Assembly: GCA_022316685.1 (NCBI GenBank)
Contig: JAKJHU010000823.1
Span: 1 to 64,000 of the forward strand
Direction of reading: 5' to 3'
Length of the DNA stretch: 64,000 nt
DNA from: Progne subis subis
Taxonomy: Eukaryota; Chordata; Aves; Passeriformes; Hirundinidae
A program made the position numbers and the translations under genes. Under the pieces are notes generated by a model. That model did no database searches, was not told the DNA's origin, and was given only the letters and a program-made list of their open reading frames with translations. Numbering within the stretch: the stretch's first letter is position 1; each line of letters starts with the position of its first letter. Positions 1-12,535 of this stretch are shown here, in pieces.

Positions 1-506
1 AAGACAAGACCCAAGGAAAATCCCGCGGGAATGTTCTGCAGACCACCAGGACAAAGCTGCTGTTGAGATCCCGGGGTTGATTCCCGAGCCGGATCCGAAC
101 AAATCCCACCTCACCGTGGAAGCTCGAGTTGGTTCCGGCGGGATCCAGGGGCTTGGCGGCGGCGAATTCCCTGTGGATTCCAAGGGCTGACGCGTCCCTG
201 ACCCGCACGGGTGGGATGGAACATCCCCATGGATGTGAGGAATGGATTAGGAGCAGCCTCCAGCATCTCCAGCCAAACCTGGAGATGCTCTGGCTCCTAA
301 ATCCTAAATTTTAACGGAAGCCCCGGGTGTGAATTCCAGTAAGAAACTTTCCGAATTCCCTCTTCCAACCAGATGTGCTGAGCTTGTCCAGAAATATTTG
401 AGATTTCATGGGATAAAACCTGGACTGGGAGGTTCCACCAGGAAACCTCCTTCCCAGCTGTGGATCTTCTGCGAGAAATGCAACCGAGATCTGGGAATAC
501 GCTCAC
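1..506. other. Intronic sequence, no gene seen
   Basis: It lies downstream of the ARHGAP39 exon and so probably within its next intron. The only structure noticed is an imperfect hairpin at 250-299. Confidence 0.5.
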
Positions 507-632
507 GAAATCACGGAATGGTTTGGGTTGGAAGGGACCTCCAAGTCACGGAATTCCACAGGGACACCTTCCACTATCCCAGGTCGCTCCAAGCCCAGTC
601 CAACCTGGCCTTGGACACTTCCAGGGATGGGG
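507..632 (-). mobile_element. CR1 LINE 3' fragment
   Basis: It begins with the complement of the CR1 tail (ACGGAATGGTTTGGGTTGG) and runs through the CCAACCTGGCCTTGGACACT block before stopping abruptly. Only the last 125 bp or so of the element remain. Confidence 0.85.
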
Positions 633-787
633 AAAATGAGGGAATGTTGGTTTTTTTTTTCCAGACGGGATCAAGAGCGGGATGCAGCCGTGGTTTGGCT
701 GAGCTGATGGGATTCATCCCTGTCACCCCCAGGGATGCAGGTGGAAATTCCAGTCTGCGGGAATTTCTGCTCCCTCTAGTGGCATCT

Positions 788-795
788 GAATTTTT

Positions 796-844
<49 letters not shown>

Positions 845-849
845 AAATT
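788..849. repeat. Poly-T tract (43 T) with AT-rich edges
   Basis: An uninterrupted T run occupies 798-840, bordered by TTTTTAA and AATTAAA. It could be the poly-A tail of a minus-strand retrocopy, but no body sequence is recognised beside it. Its length is probably uncertain in the assembly. Confidence 0.9.
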
Positions 850-1182
850 TTTAAAGCTCCAAGACCTGGGATCTGCTCAGTCCCAATCCTTGGAAAAGCA
901 AGAGCTGGAATTCCTGGAGATTCGAGGACACACGACTAAACCAGCTAAACCCAGCCCAGAGATCCCTGGGAATCCCTGGGAATCCCTTTTCTCTTCCAGG
1001 AGATTTCCAGGGATTAAACCTTTTATTTGAGAGTCCGACCCTCCTCTCACCTGATCCAGGAGATTTGCATCCCATAACGGGAATGGGGAATGTGTGGATG
1101 GAGGACACCAAGGACCTGGAGTGTCCAGGTTGGGTCTGATGTGGGAATCGGATCCGATGTGGGAATCCCCTAGGAGAGCTGC

Positions 1183-2098
1183 TGATTCCACCTTGGGAAC
1201 GATCCTTTCCCCAGGAAATTCCTGATCTCATCTCAGGAATGATCCTTTCCCCAGGAAATTCCTGATCTCACCTTGGGAATGATCCTTTCCCCAGGAAATT
1301 CCTGATCTCACCTTGGGAATGATCCTTTCCCCAGGAAATTCCTGATCTCATCTCAGGAATGATCCTTTCCCCAGGAAATTCCTGATCCCACCTTGGGAAT
1401 GATCCTTTACCCAGGAAATTCCTTATCCCACCTTAGGAATGATCCTTTACCCAGGAAATACCTGATTTCATCTCAGGAACAATCTTTTCCCCAGAAAATT
1501 CCTGATCCCATCTTGGGAACGATCCTTTTCCAAGAAAATCCTGATCTCACCTTGGGAATGATCCTTTCCCCAGGAAATTCCTGATCTCATCTCAGGAACG
1601 ATCCTTTCCCCAGAAAATTCCTGATCCCACCTTGGGAATGATCCTTTTCCCAAGAAACTCCTGATCCCATCTTGGGAATGATCCTTACCCCAGGAAATTC
1701 CTGATCCCACCTTGGGAATGATCCTTTCCCCAAGAAATTCCTGATCCCACCTTGGGAATGATCCTTTACCCAGGAAATTCCTGATCCCACCTTGGGAATG
1801 ATCCTTTCCCAGAAATTCCTGATTCCACCTCAGGAACAATCCTTTTCCCACGAAAATTCTGATCCCACCTTGGGAACTATCCTTTCCCCAGGAAATTTCT
1901 GATCCCATCTTGGGAATGATCCTTTAGTCAGGAAATTCCTGATCTCATCTCAGGAACGATCCTTTCCCCAGAAAATTCCTGATCCCACCTTGGGAATGAT
2001 CCTTTCCCCAGAAAATTCCTGATCCCACCTTGGGAATGATCCTTTTCCCAGGAAAATCCTGATCACACCTTGGGAATGATCCTTTCCCAGGGAGCTGT
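1183..2098. repeat. 40-bp minisatellite, about 23 copies
   Basis: The unit is GATCCTTTCCCCAGGAAATT followed by CCTGATCTCAYCTYRGGAAT. Two ending variants (CCTTGGGAAT and TCTCAGGAAT) alternate irregularly, suggesting past unequal exchange. Most units carry the palindromic 9-mer GGAAATTCC. Open frames across the array come from the repeat and show no coding signature. Confidence 0.95.
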
Positions 2099-2204
2099 TG
2101 ATCCCGCCCCTGTTCTTGTAGCAAATCCCAGGGAATTTAAAATCCGTCCCCTGATCCTTGTTAACCCCTCACGCCGCTTTGGGAATGGGATCCTGCTCCG
2201 TCAG

Positions 2205-2800
2205 CGTCTCCTGGGCTCAGTTCCCACCAGGAAAGGAGGGAATTCTGCCCCTCTGCCCCGCTCAGGTGAGACCCCACCTGGAATTCTGCATCCAGCTCCA
2301 GGATCCAACAGCAGAAGGATATGGAGATGTTGGAACAATTCCAGAGGAGGCCATGGAGATGCTCCAAGGGCTGGAGCCCCTCTGCTCTGGAGCCAGGCTG
2401 GGAGAGCTGGGAATGTCCAGCCTGGAGAAGGGAAGGATCCAGGGAGAGCTCAGAGCTCGTTCCAGTGCCTGAAGGGGCTCCAGGAGAGCTGGAGAGGGAC
2501 TTGGGACAAGGGATGGAGGGACAGGACACAGGGAATGGCTTCCCACTGCCAGAGGGCAGGGATAGATGGGATATTGGGAAGGAATTCTTGGCTGTGAGAG
2601 TGAGGAGGGGCCGGGATGGAATTCCCAGAGAATCTGTGGCTGCCTCCGGATCCCTGGAAGTGTCCAAGGCCAGGTTGGACAGGGCTTGGAGCACCCTGGG
2701 ATGAGGGAAGGTGTCCCTGCCCATGAAAAGCCTGGAATTCCGTGATCTTTTCAGCCCTTTTCCAACCCAAGCCATTCCACGATTCTGCAATTCCACGACC
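2205..2800 (+). mobile_element. CR1 LINE 3' fragment, about 600 bp
   Basis: It starts near GGAGGGAATTCTGCCCCTCTG, includes CACCTGGAATTCTGCATCCAG and the AGGAGAGCTGGAGAGGGACT block, and ends in TTCCAACCCAAGCCATTCCA with two diverged tail repeats. It is mainly 3' UTR. Confidence 0.9.
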
Positions 2801-3137
2801 CTGGGACTCCACATCCGCCTGCAGTGAACGACCCCAAACCCCGAAATCCCCCGTTCCCAGGCTCAGGGATTCCATCAGAGCCTCTTCCAGCACCTCGGGA
2901 AGCTGGAACCTGCCCCGAGGTGCGGAGCCGAGGCCGCCTCTGGTGTGCCACATGAAAGCGCTGGCTGAGCCGGGAATTCCTGTTCCCATGCAGCCGCAGT
3001 TTCTGGGAGCAGGAGTCGGGAACAGGAATTCCGCCCCTGCTCGGTCTCCTCAGCCCGGGTCGTGTCCTTAACGTGGTCAAAAGCAGCAATTAAGAGGAGA
3101 CAAATACGTTAATTAATGACCCCGCCTCGGGCCGCCC
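2801..3137. other. Non-repetitive intronic sequence
   Basis: GC-rich between two CR1 pieces; no exon or motif recognised. Confidence 0.4.
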
Positions 3138-3274
3138 AGAAAAGCTGCGGCTGCTCCATCCCTGGAATTGTCGGGTTGGGAAGATGGGAGGCGTCCCTGC
3201 CCACGGCAGGAGGTGGAAAAAGATGGATTTTAAGGCTCCTTCCAACCCGAACCATTCCATGGTTCCGTGATTTG
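3138..3274 (+). mobile_element. CR1 LINE 3' fragment, diverged
   Basis: The segment GCGGCTGCTCCATCCCTGGA to CTTCCAACCCGAACCATTCC matches the last 135 bp of CR1 with an internal deletion. Confidence 0.8.
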
Positions 3275-3802
3275 CAGATTTCAAGCCGCAGAAGACGGAA
3301 CGACCACGGGGGAGCGACAGGAACGTCTCCCTGTGTTGTCCTTGGGAATCGAACTCTGACTCCCGTCTCCTTCCCGAGGGAAATTATCCCTGCCAGGAGC
3401 TCCCCAGACCTGTGGGACAAGCCGTGGTTGTGGCATGAATCATCCCGACCCCTCAGGGAGATCTCATCCAGGGAAATCATTTAAAACCACGCCAGGCTTC
3501 GAACCCGAATTTCCCATCCTAAAAACGAATTTCTGAGGATGAGGAATTATTATTATTCCTTTAAGGAACCTTCCCGCAGGGAACGCCTACATCATCCCGA
3601 AGGTGGATAAACGCCTTTCCCTCACATTTTTTTCTCTCTTTCTCCTTGTTCCACGGAGGATCTGACTCCGTGGAGACCCACCAAAGGTCGAGCTGGAGGA
3701 ACCACCCACAAAACACCTTTGCCCGAGATCCGCAGGACTCGGATCGCTCTCGAAGACCACCGGGACTGGGAATTCCCGATTCTCTCCCAAACCCTTCCCC
3801 GC
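3275..3802. other. ARHGAP39 intron, splice-donor side
   Basis: Apparently single-copy. No further exon of the gene was recognised here. Confidence 0.5.
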
Positions 3803-3808
3803 CTTTAC

Positions 3809-3811
<3 letters not shown>
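3803..3811 (-). promoter_or_regulatory. 5' splice site of the ARHGAP39 WW exon
   Basis: Minus strand AAG|GTAAAG is a near-consensus donor with GT at 3808-3807. It follows the codons for VKEETE, and an in-frame TAA lies immediately beyond it, so the exon must end here or earlier. A weaker AAG|GTGCCG lies upstream inside the exon but would remove conserved linker residues. Confidence 0.8.
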
Positions 3812-5625
<1,814 letters not shown>

Positions 5626-6057
5626 ACAAAACGGAGAATGTTCCAAAGGGTTCCTAACCAATCCCTGATTTTCAGCTCCCAGGGAAACTCAGCAAGTCTG
5701 CAAAGTGCGCTCCCAGGGTTGGAGCACCCCGATGTCCAACCGGGATCGCGGTGTCCACCCCAAACCCTCGGAGGTCCAGACCCGGGATCAAAGCACATTC
5801 CGTGAGGGAATGGAAGGACTGGGACCGACCGGAATCACCAACCTGGCGATGAACTTCTCCTGCACGACCACACCACCGAAGCCAGCAGCATTCCCCAAGA
5901 AAAACTCCAAAATGATGGATTCGACCTCCCACCCAGTCCAGCTGGAGTGGCGCAGATCCCGGCGCTCCCAAGATCCTGGAACTCCTTCCCTCTCTCCCGA
6001 TTTGGACGCCGGGAAAAGGCGTCGGCTCCTTGGTTTCCACCCCCGGCACCGTCCCAA
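5626..6057. other. Non-repetitive sequence between the acceptor array and a CR1 copy
   Basis: No coding similarity recognised. On the minus strand it lies upstream of the array and is probably ARHGAP39 intron. Confidence 0.4.
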
Positions 6058-6652
6058 AACCACCCATCCCAGGCTGCTCCAAGCCCTGTCCAACCTGGCC
6101 TTGGACACTTCCAGGGATCCGGAGGCAGCCCACAGATTCTCTGGGAATTCCATCCCAGCCCCTCACCACACTCCCAGGGAAGAATCCCTTCCCATTATCC
6201 CATCCCATCCCTGCCCTCTGGCAGTGGAAAGCCATTCCCTGGGTCCTGTCCCTCCATCCCTTGTCCCAAGTCCCTCTCCAGCTCTCCTGGAACCCCTTGA
6301 GGCATTGGAAGTGCTCCAAGATCTCCCTGGATCCTTCCTTCTCCAGGCTGGACATTCCCAAGCTTTCCAGCCTGGCTCCAGAGCAGATGGGGGCTCCAGC
6401 CCTTGGAGAAGCTCCGTGGCCTCCTCTGGAATTGCTCCAGCAGCTCCACTTCCTTCTGCTGTTGGATCCTGGAGCTGGATGCAGAATTCCAGGTGGGGCA
6501 GAATTCCCCTTTTCCTGCTGCCCACGCTGCGGGATGAGCCCAGGGACACGGGGAATTTCCAGGACCCGGAGCACATGGATGCGTCCTGCGGAGCTTCTCA
6601 CCCACCAGCACCCCCAGGGCTGCTCTCCATCCTTTCCTCTCATCTGCGTTCT
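6058..6652 (-). mobile_element. CR1 LINE 3' fragment missing its tail
   Basis: It enters at CCATCCCAGGCTGCTCCAAG, so the terminal tail is absent, and extends unusually far inward to CTCACCCACCAGCACCCCCA and GGGCTGCTCTCCATCC, which I take to be the end of the second CR1 reading frame. Confidence 0.88.
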
Positions 6653-7574
6653 CCTGGAATTGCCCTGACCCAACGCCCTCTCACTCAGAAACACAACAAA
6701 AGGGGATTTTCGGGAATCATCCAGCAGCAAACCGTGCTTAGAAATTCCAAAGAGGATTAAGGAAGTCGTAATCCCAAGAAAATGGAGAATTCCCACTGAT
6801 TTTTCAGATTTCCCGGAACACTGCACTTGTCACCGCTGGAAAATCCAGAGGGTGCCCGAGACGTTCCGGGATCCGCGTCTTTATTCAAATTCCTCTTTGC
6901 GCGGGTTTATGAAAAAAAAAAAAATTAAAAAAAGGAAGGAATTAAACAAAATTATTCGGGATTTATCCTCGTCTGCCTTTCCAAGGCTTTTAAGGAACGT
7001 CTGGAAATTAGAGGAGGAGGAATTAAGAGGTTTAGCAAGGAGGATGCCACTTAAACCTGACGCATCCGGGGAGTCAGACAATGACGGATCACGGGATCGC
7101 ATCCCAACGCCTTTTCCTGGAATGAAACCCTGGAGGCTCTTCAGAAATGCCCAAGGAAGAAAAGTCCCTGGATCCAGGTGTCGGCCTGGCCCCGAGCCCT
7201 CAGCTGTCCAGCCCATTTTTCCAACGGGACTTTCAACCTCGGATGGAAAAAGAGAGTGGGATTTTCAGGATGTGGCTCCCAGCTTGGATCAACCCCCCCA
7301 AAAGGATGAAAATGCTTCCAACTCCTCTTGGAAAAGAGAGGGAAATCCAAATGAAGCTTTTCCCTGCAGAACAGAGACTAAAAGCTGTTGGAGGGGAGTC
7401 GATCCTAAATCATGGCTCGCCTCATTCCGCAAAACCCAGATCCGATCCGGCACCGAGCTGCAACCGGAAGCCACTTCCGGCTTTGGAGAATTGGGATTGG
7501 CCAAACGACTGGCCAAGGTGGCCAACGGCACCTGGTCTGTCCCGGTCTGGGGAAGGTTTGGGATTCCCAGGATT
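6653..7574. other. Non-repetitive stretch with an ETS-like palindrome
   Basis: A 253-codon open frame (6852-7613, +) lies here, but it has no recognisable domain, contains a lysine run from an A-rich tract and ends inside a CR1 tail, so I do not call it a gene. CCGGAAG-CCA-CTTCCGG is at 7464-7480. Confidence 0.4.
7464..7500. promoter_or_regulatory. Possible paired ETS sites with a nearby CCAAT motif
   Basis: CCGGAAG and CTTCCGG form a perfect inverted pair with a 3-bp spacer, each arm holding the ETS core GGAA. An ATTGG (reverse CCAAT) begins about 16 bp further on, followed by several TTGGC/GGCCAA half-sites. No transcript start is evident. Confidence 0.3.
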
Positions 7575-7652
7575 TTGAGGGGCTGGGCCTGGCCAGGGAA
7601 GGGGATGGGATGATCTTGAAGGTCTCTTCTGACCGAAACCGTTCCATGTTTT
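7575..7652 (+). mobile_element. CR1 LINE 3' tail fragment
   Basis: GGGATGATCTTGAAGGTCTC and GACCGAAACCGTTCCATG match the last 75 bp of the element. Confidence 0.75.
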
Positions 7653-8692
7653 TTATGAGGAGCAATTCAAATTCCCGGATTTCCCAGCAAGGTTTTGGAG
7701 ACCTCAGAAGCGGCTCCGCAGCACTTGGGGGCTCTGCTCCCCGGATTTCCCACTTCCAGGTGATTCCTTTGGATTCACAAACCAAAATATCCAAGAGATC
7801 CAAGAATCCAACGTGTCCGAGACCTCAAATCTCCTCATCTGCGCAGAATTCCCAGGAGAGGACAATTCCCATCTTATTTCCCGTCTTACATCTCATCTTC
7901 CTTCCCTGCTTAGAATTAATTAAAACTCTCCCAAAACTTCATAAAAGTTTAAATTAATCGTGGAATTATTAAACGGGTCGGGGTGAAAGGAGCTTTTAAA
8001 GCTCATCCATTCCAGCTCTTCCCTGGTATTATATTTATTATTAATTCATTAATTAACGTTCATTACTACACCCTTTATTTTATTCATTATCCCCATTATT
8101 TATTAGGAGTCCTTTAATTATTACACCCATTATTCTATTTATTGCTGATTTTTTTCAGGAATATTTGGCTTAAAAACCCCTCAATTCCTTGATGCCGGAC
8201 CTTGGAAAACGAGGAACCGAATCCCTGCGGGTCAGGAATAAACCAGGGAATATCAAAACCTTTGTTTTTCTGCACAGTAATTCCGTTTTCAGGGAATCAT
8301 TAACCTGAAAGGTTGGAATCTTTCTTGGCTTTTCCTGATGGATGAAGCAGGAAAAAAAAAAAATCTGTGCAGATTTTTTTTTAGAGCAGCTGGAGCTGCT
8401 GGAAAATCTTGGAGCGGGATGGAGTTAAGGAAAAAATATTCCAGCTTTTCCCACAGAGGAGAAGTCACCTGGAGCTGTTAAACGGAAAATAAAATAAATC
8501 ATGGAATGAAAGCTGGGAGAGAGGTGGATCCTCAGCCACTCCGTGGAGAACAGGAAAACAGCTCCCGGAAAAACCGAGCTGTTGGAATCGCTGTGGTCCC
8601 ATCCTTCGCCGCGGGAATTTTGGGAAATTGTCCTCATCCCCAGAATTCCATGGCAATCCTGTGTTTCCACCGCGCCTCAGTAATGGCGATTA
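7653..8692. other. AT-rich non-repetitive sequence
   Basis: Contains an AT-rich patch (about 7910-8160) with several TTAATTAA-like motifs; no exon recognised. Confidence 0.4.
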
Positions 8693-9285
8693 CCATGGAA
8701 AATCATGGAATTTTTCCCTGTGGGAAGGGACCTTTGAGCGTTGCCTTCTTCCGACACCTTTCCATGAGCAAGGACACCTTCCAACCATCCCAGGATGCTC
8801 CAACCCAGCCTTGGACAATCCCAGGGATCCAGGAAGCAGCCACAGCTCCTCCGGGAATTCCATTCCAGGGCTGCAGCACCCTCACAGGGAAGAATTCCTT
8901 CCCAATATCCCAAATTTCCTCAGCCAGTTTGAACCATTCCCTGTGTCCTGTCACTCCATTCCTCATCCCAAATCCCTCTCCAGCTCTCCTGGAGCAACTT
9001 CAGGCACTGGAAGGGGGCTCAGAGCTCTCCCTGGATCCTCGGCTTCTCCAGGCTGGACATTCCCAGCCCTCCCAACCTTTCTCCAGCCCTTGGAGCATCT
9101 CCATGTCCTCCTCTGGAATTGCTCCAGCCTCTCCACAATCCTCCTGATGTTGGATCAGGGAGCTGGATGCAGAATTCCAGGTGGGGTCTCACCTGAGCAG
9201 GGCAGAGGGGCAGAATTCCCTCCTTTCCTGCCGTCCACCGGGAATTTCTGGGATGTGGCCACACACAGCCAGGTCAAATCCCATT
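8693..9285 (-). mobile_element. CR1 LINE 3' fragment, about 590 bp
   Basis: It runs from a diverged tail (AAAATCATGGAATTTTTCCC) through the TCCAGGTGGGGTCTCACCTG block to GGCCACACACAGCCAGG. Confidence 0.88.
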
Positions 9286-9782
9286 TTTCAACCAACCCCT
9301 GAGGGAATGTCTGGCAAAATCAGTGCTCTGGATCCAGGCGGATGCTCCGGCAGCTCCTGGCCTTGATCCGTTAACAACACCAACACCAGGAGCGGTGCAG
9401 TTTGGAAGGACCCGGAAAAGAACCCTGCAATTCCCTGCTGGAACGCGCTATTCCAGGACAGCGGGGGAAATCCGACCTCCTCTCCATCCTGAAATCCACG
9501 ACAATTCCAGCGCTGACGGAAAAGCGGTGACGAGGCGGGGCACCGACCCTAAAGCCACTCCAGGGAAAATCCGACTCATCCATCAAAGCGAATCCGCCGC
9601 TTTCCGATTAAATAAAAACAGGGAAAAATCCAGCTGCGGGAGGCGGGAGCTGTCGGATCCGGGTGTTCACGCGGCGCCGCTTTGGTGGAAAAGGGATGTG
9701 AATCCCTGGGCAATGTCGGGAGAAGGTTCAAGGTTAGGAGGTGAGGAGGAGATGTCAGCAGGAATATTGCGGGATGCCTGTG
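9286..9782. other. Non-repetitive sequence
   Basis: No gene or repeat recognised between two minus-strand CR1 copies. Confidence 0.4.
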
Positions 9783-10040
9783 GAATCATGGAATGGTTTG
9801 GGAGGGGCCTAAAGATCATGGAATTCCATGGGAAGGGACAACTTCCCTCTATCCCAGGTCCTGTCCAGCCTGGCCTGGAACAACTCCAGAGATCCAGGAG
9901 CAGCCACAGCTTCTCTGGGAATTCCATTCCAGCACCTCACCATCCTCACAGGGGAAGAACTCCTTCCCAAATTCCAACCTAAACCTCTCCATTTTTAATT
10001 CCAAACCCTTCCCCCTCATCCCTGTTCCTCTGATAACCTG
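9783..10040 (-). mobile_element. CR1 LINE 3' fragment
   Basis: Tail complement GAATCATGGAATGGTTTGGG at the left; ends near CCCTCATCCCTGTTCCTCTG. Confidence 0.88.
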
Positions 10041-10454
10041 AAGCCTCAACTCCGGGTAAAGCTGATCCCGCTTGAACTTAATTTCCCTCTTTTTTGGGCG
10101 GTTCAGGAATTTTAAAACAACTCCTCCAACTTCTTCCCCTCAGGTCTTTGCTTGGAGCTGCTCCTTTCCGACTGAAATCCCAGGAATCGATGTGGAAACC
10201 TGATCCCGTTTCTCTCTGATCCCAAAAAAAAAAGCTTTTTCAGCCGTTTTTTTTTCCCCTTGGGCTGCAGCCATCAATAAATCCCAAATCATTTTAGGCG
10301 TGGAATGCTGGGAAATTTAAGCTCGTCCTAAGCCGGGCTGGCTCATGGAGTTAATCCCAGTTCCAGCAGTGACACGGAGGGAGGGAGAAAATTCCAAGAG
10401 GCTCCGAGGTCAAATGAACCTCAGTGAGACAAATTCCAGCTCCTTAAATCCCAG
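10041..10454. other. Non-repetitive sequence
   Basis: Short A and T runs near 10227-10256; nothing else recognised. Confidence 0.4.
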
Positions 10455-10560
10455 GTTGGAGTGGGATTGGAGCAACCTGATCCAGTGGAAGGTCGGGCTT
10501 GATGACCTTCAAAATTCCTTCCCAATCCATGCGACGTTTCCATGATCCTACAAGACTTTA
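10455..10560 (+). mobile_element. CR1 LINE 3' tail, diverged
   Basis: TTGGAGCAACCTGATCCAGT and TTGATGACCTTCAAAATTCC match the terminal 100 bp with decay at the end. Confidence 0.65.
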
Positions 10561-10984
10561 ATGGCCTTATTACCGTGAAAATTCCAAAAAAACTCCCGTT
10601 ATCCCACAAATTGTGGCTGGTTCCTCCAAAACATCAACATGAGGAGGTTTTTGGGTTTTTTTTTTTGGTCGGGAAAAGCATCTCCGAAGGCTGATCCACC
10701 AGGAAAAAACCTCTGGATGCTGCTGCTGCTGATGAAGAGCTTTGTCCCTGCCTTGCTCAGCAGTTTCCCGGGAACAGACGTCGGATCGATCCCTGAGCAA
10801 TGGAATAAATCCATAAAGGCCTGGATGGAAATCCGGGAGCTGATCCAGGATGGGAAAAAAATCCGGGGCTGGGAATGCAGAGATGGGAGGAATTCCAAGG
10901 ATGGAGATGTCAAGGTGCTTAAAAAAGGAGGGGGGAGTCATTAATTAAGGGAAAATCGTCTTAATTAGAGCCTGCTCCATCCCC
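10561..10984. other. Non-repetitive sequence
   Basis: Opposing open frames exist here but no domain is recognised; no gene called. Confidence 0.4.
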
Positions 10985-11060
10985 TTGGGACAGCCACAGC
11001 TTCTCTGGGAATTCCATCCCAGGGTCTCACCACCCTCACAGGGAATAATTCCTTCCTGGT
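10985..11060 (-). mobile_element. CR1 LINE internal piece
   Basis: Only the CAGCCACAGCTTCTCTGGGA to CACCACCCTCACAGGGAATA block remains; it may once have joined the copy at 11118. Confidence 0.75.
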
Positions 11061-11117
11061 GGGAGAAGCCTGGGAATGACGATTCCCAATTTAACGCCAC
11101 TGAACCGTCGAGTTTCA

Positions 11118-11330
11118 TGGAAACGTGGAATGGTTTGGCTGGGAAGGGACCTTAAAGCTCACCTGGATGTGGGTGGTGACACCTTCCCCCGTCCCAGGTT
11201 GATCCTGCCTGGACTTGGACACTTCCAGGGAAAGGGCAGCCACAGCTTTTCCGGGAATTCCATTCCAGGCTCTCACCAACCGGCACCGTAACCAAATTCC
11301 TTCCCAATATCCAAAGGAATCTCCCCATTT
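11118..11330 (-). mobile_element. CR1 LINE 3' fragment
   Basis: Tail complement GTGGAATGGTTTGGCTGGGA, ending at the AATTCCTTCCCAATATCC block. Confidence 0.85.
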
Positions 11331-12351
11331 TTAGTTTCAAATTCCCAGCCTTGACCCGAGCAGGTCCTTTCTCTTTCCACCACCATTCCAATGGTTTTCC
11401 TGCTCCGAGGGGGGTTTGAAGGCATCTCAAGACCTTTTTCCCCCACCCTGCACCGTCCCAACCATTCCCTGTGCCGTTGACAGCAACGATTGGAAAACCA
11501 TCGGATATTTCATTGTCCCAAGGGAAATTGACAACGAGAAAGGAGTGGTAGGACCCTGAGGATCATCTATTTATCCACAGACCACCAGAGATCCAAAATC
11601 CAGGACATTCCTGCTCATCCAGCTGCTCTGGAAGAGGCGGAATGCAGGGATAACACGGCCAGACAGATCCGACCGTGTCGGAACTCAACTTCCCCCCTTT
11701 GATTTGCCGGAGATCCAACCCCGGGATTTGCAACCCGGGAATTATTTGCACCCCAAATTACACCCCCGGAGTAATTCCCGGCTCCGGTTCAACCGGGATA
11801 ACGCGTCCTGGGATGCGCCACAGCTTGGAATGCGCTCTTGGCACACTCCAGGCTGGCCAAGATCTTCCTCAGCGCTTTTGGGAGCCAAACCGCAGAGGAG
11901 GAATTTTTTTTGCATAGGGATGAAGCTCTCGGATTTCTCTGCCAGCTTGGAATCGCAGGTCCTGCCAGCTCCTTCCTGAAGGAATAAAACACCTGGATGA
12001 TTTTAAGTATTGATATTCCGATGGATCTGGGAATTGCAGAGGCCTCACTTGAGCTTCGGGGTGCTCAAGCGACTGAGGGTGGCGGCAAATGGAATTCACG
12101 GAATTACGTCTTCCCTGAGTCTGGGCAAACCGCGAGGAAATCCATGGAAAATGAGCACCTCCATTAGCTGATTCCGCCGGAGAATCAGGAGATGGAATCC
12201 AAGAGGGAATCTGATGCTCCCCAGCGTTGGATCAAGCACCATCCAAAGGCTCCAAAATGGCGGCGTTCCACCAAATCCAAAATCCCATCCCTGCCGCAAA
12301 TGCCCTGATTCCACTGGGAACCAAAATCCCTGAGGTTCGGGATGAGCCCCA
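11331..12351. other. Non-repetitive sequence
   Basis: No exon, RNA gene or repeat recognised. Confidence 0.4.
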
Positions 12352-12535
12352 CAAATCATGGAATGGTTTGGATTGGAAGGAACGTTCAAAACCATCTCGC
12401 TCAAACCCATTCCACGGGCAGGGACACCTGCCGCTATCCCAGGTCGCTCCAATCCTTTTCCAACTTGCCCTTGGACACTTCCAGGGATGGCACATCCATA
12501 ATTTCTCTGGGAAGTTCCACAAATCATAACCTCAG
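12352..12535 (-). mobile_element. CR1 LINE 3' fragment
   Basis: AAATCATGGAATGGTTTGGA opens the copy; it stops at AATTTCTCTGGGAAGTTCC. Confidence 0.85.

Noticed and set aside
5672..6826. 384-codon open frame on the minus strand
   Set aside because: It mostly translates CR1 3' UTR in sense orientation; the same degenerate peptide recurs at every sense CR1 copy and is not a reverse transcriptase or other protein domain.
6852..7613. 253-codon open frame on the + strand
   Set aside because: No recognisable domain, includes a lysine run from an A-rich tract and ends within a CR1 tail; probably chance in a 64-kb window.
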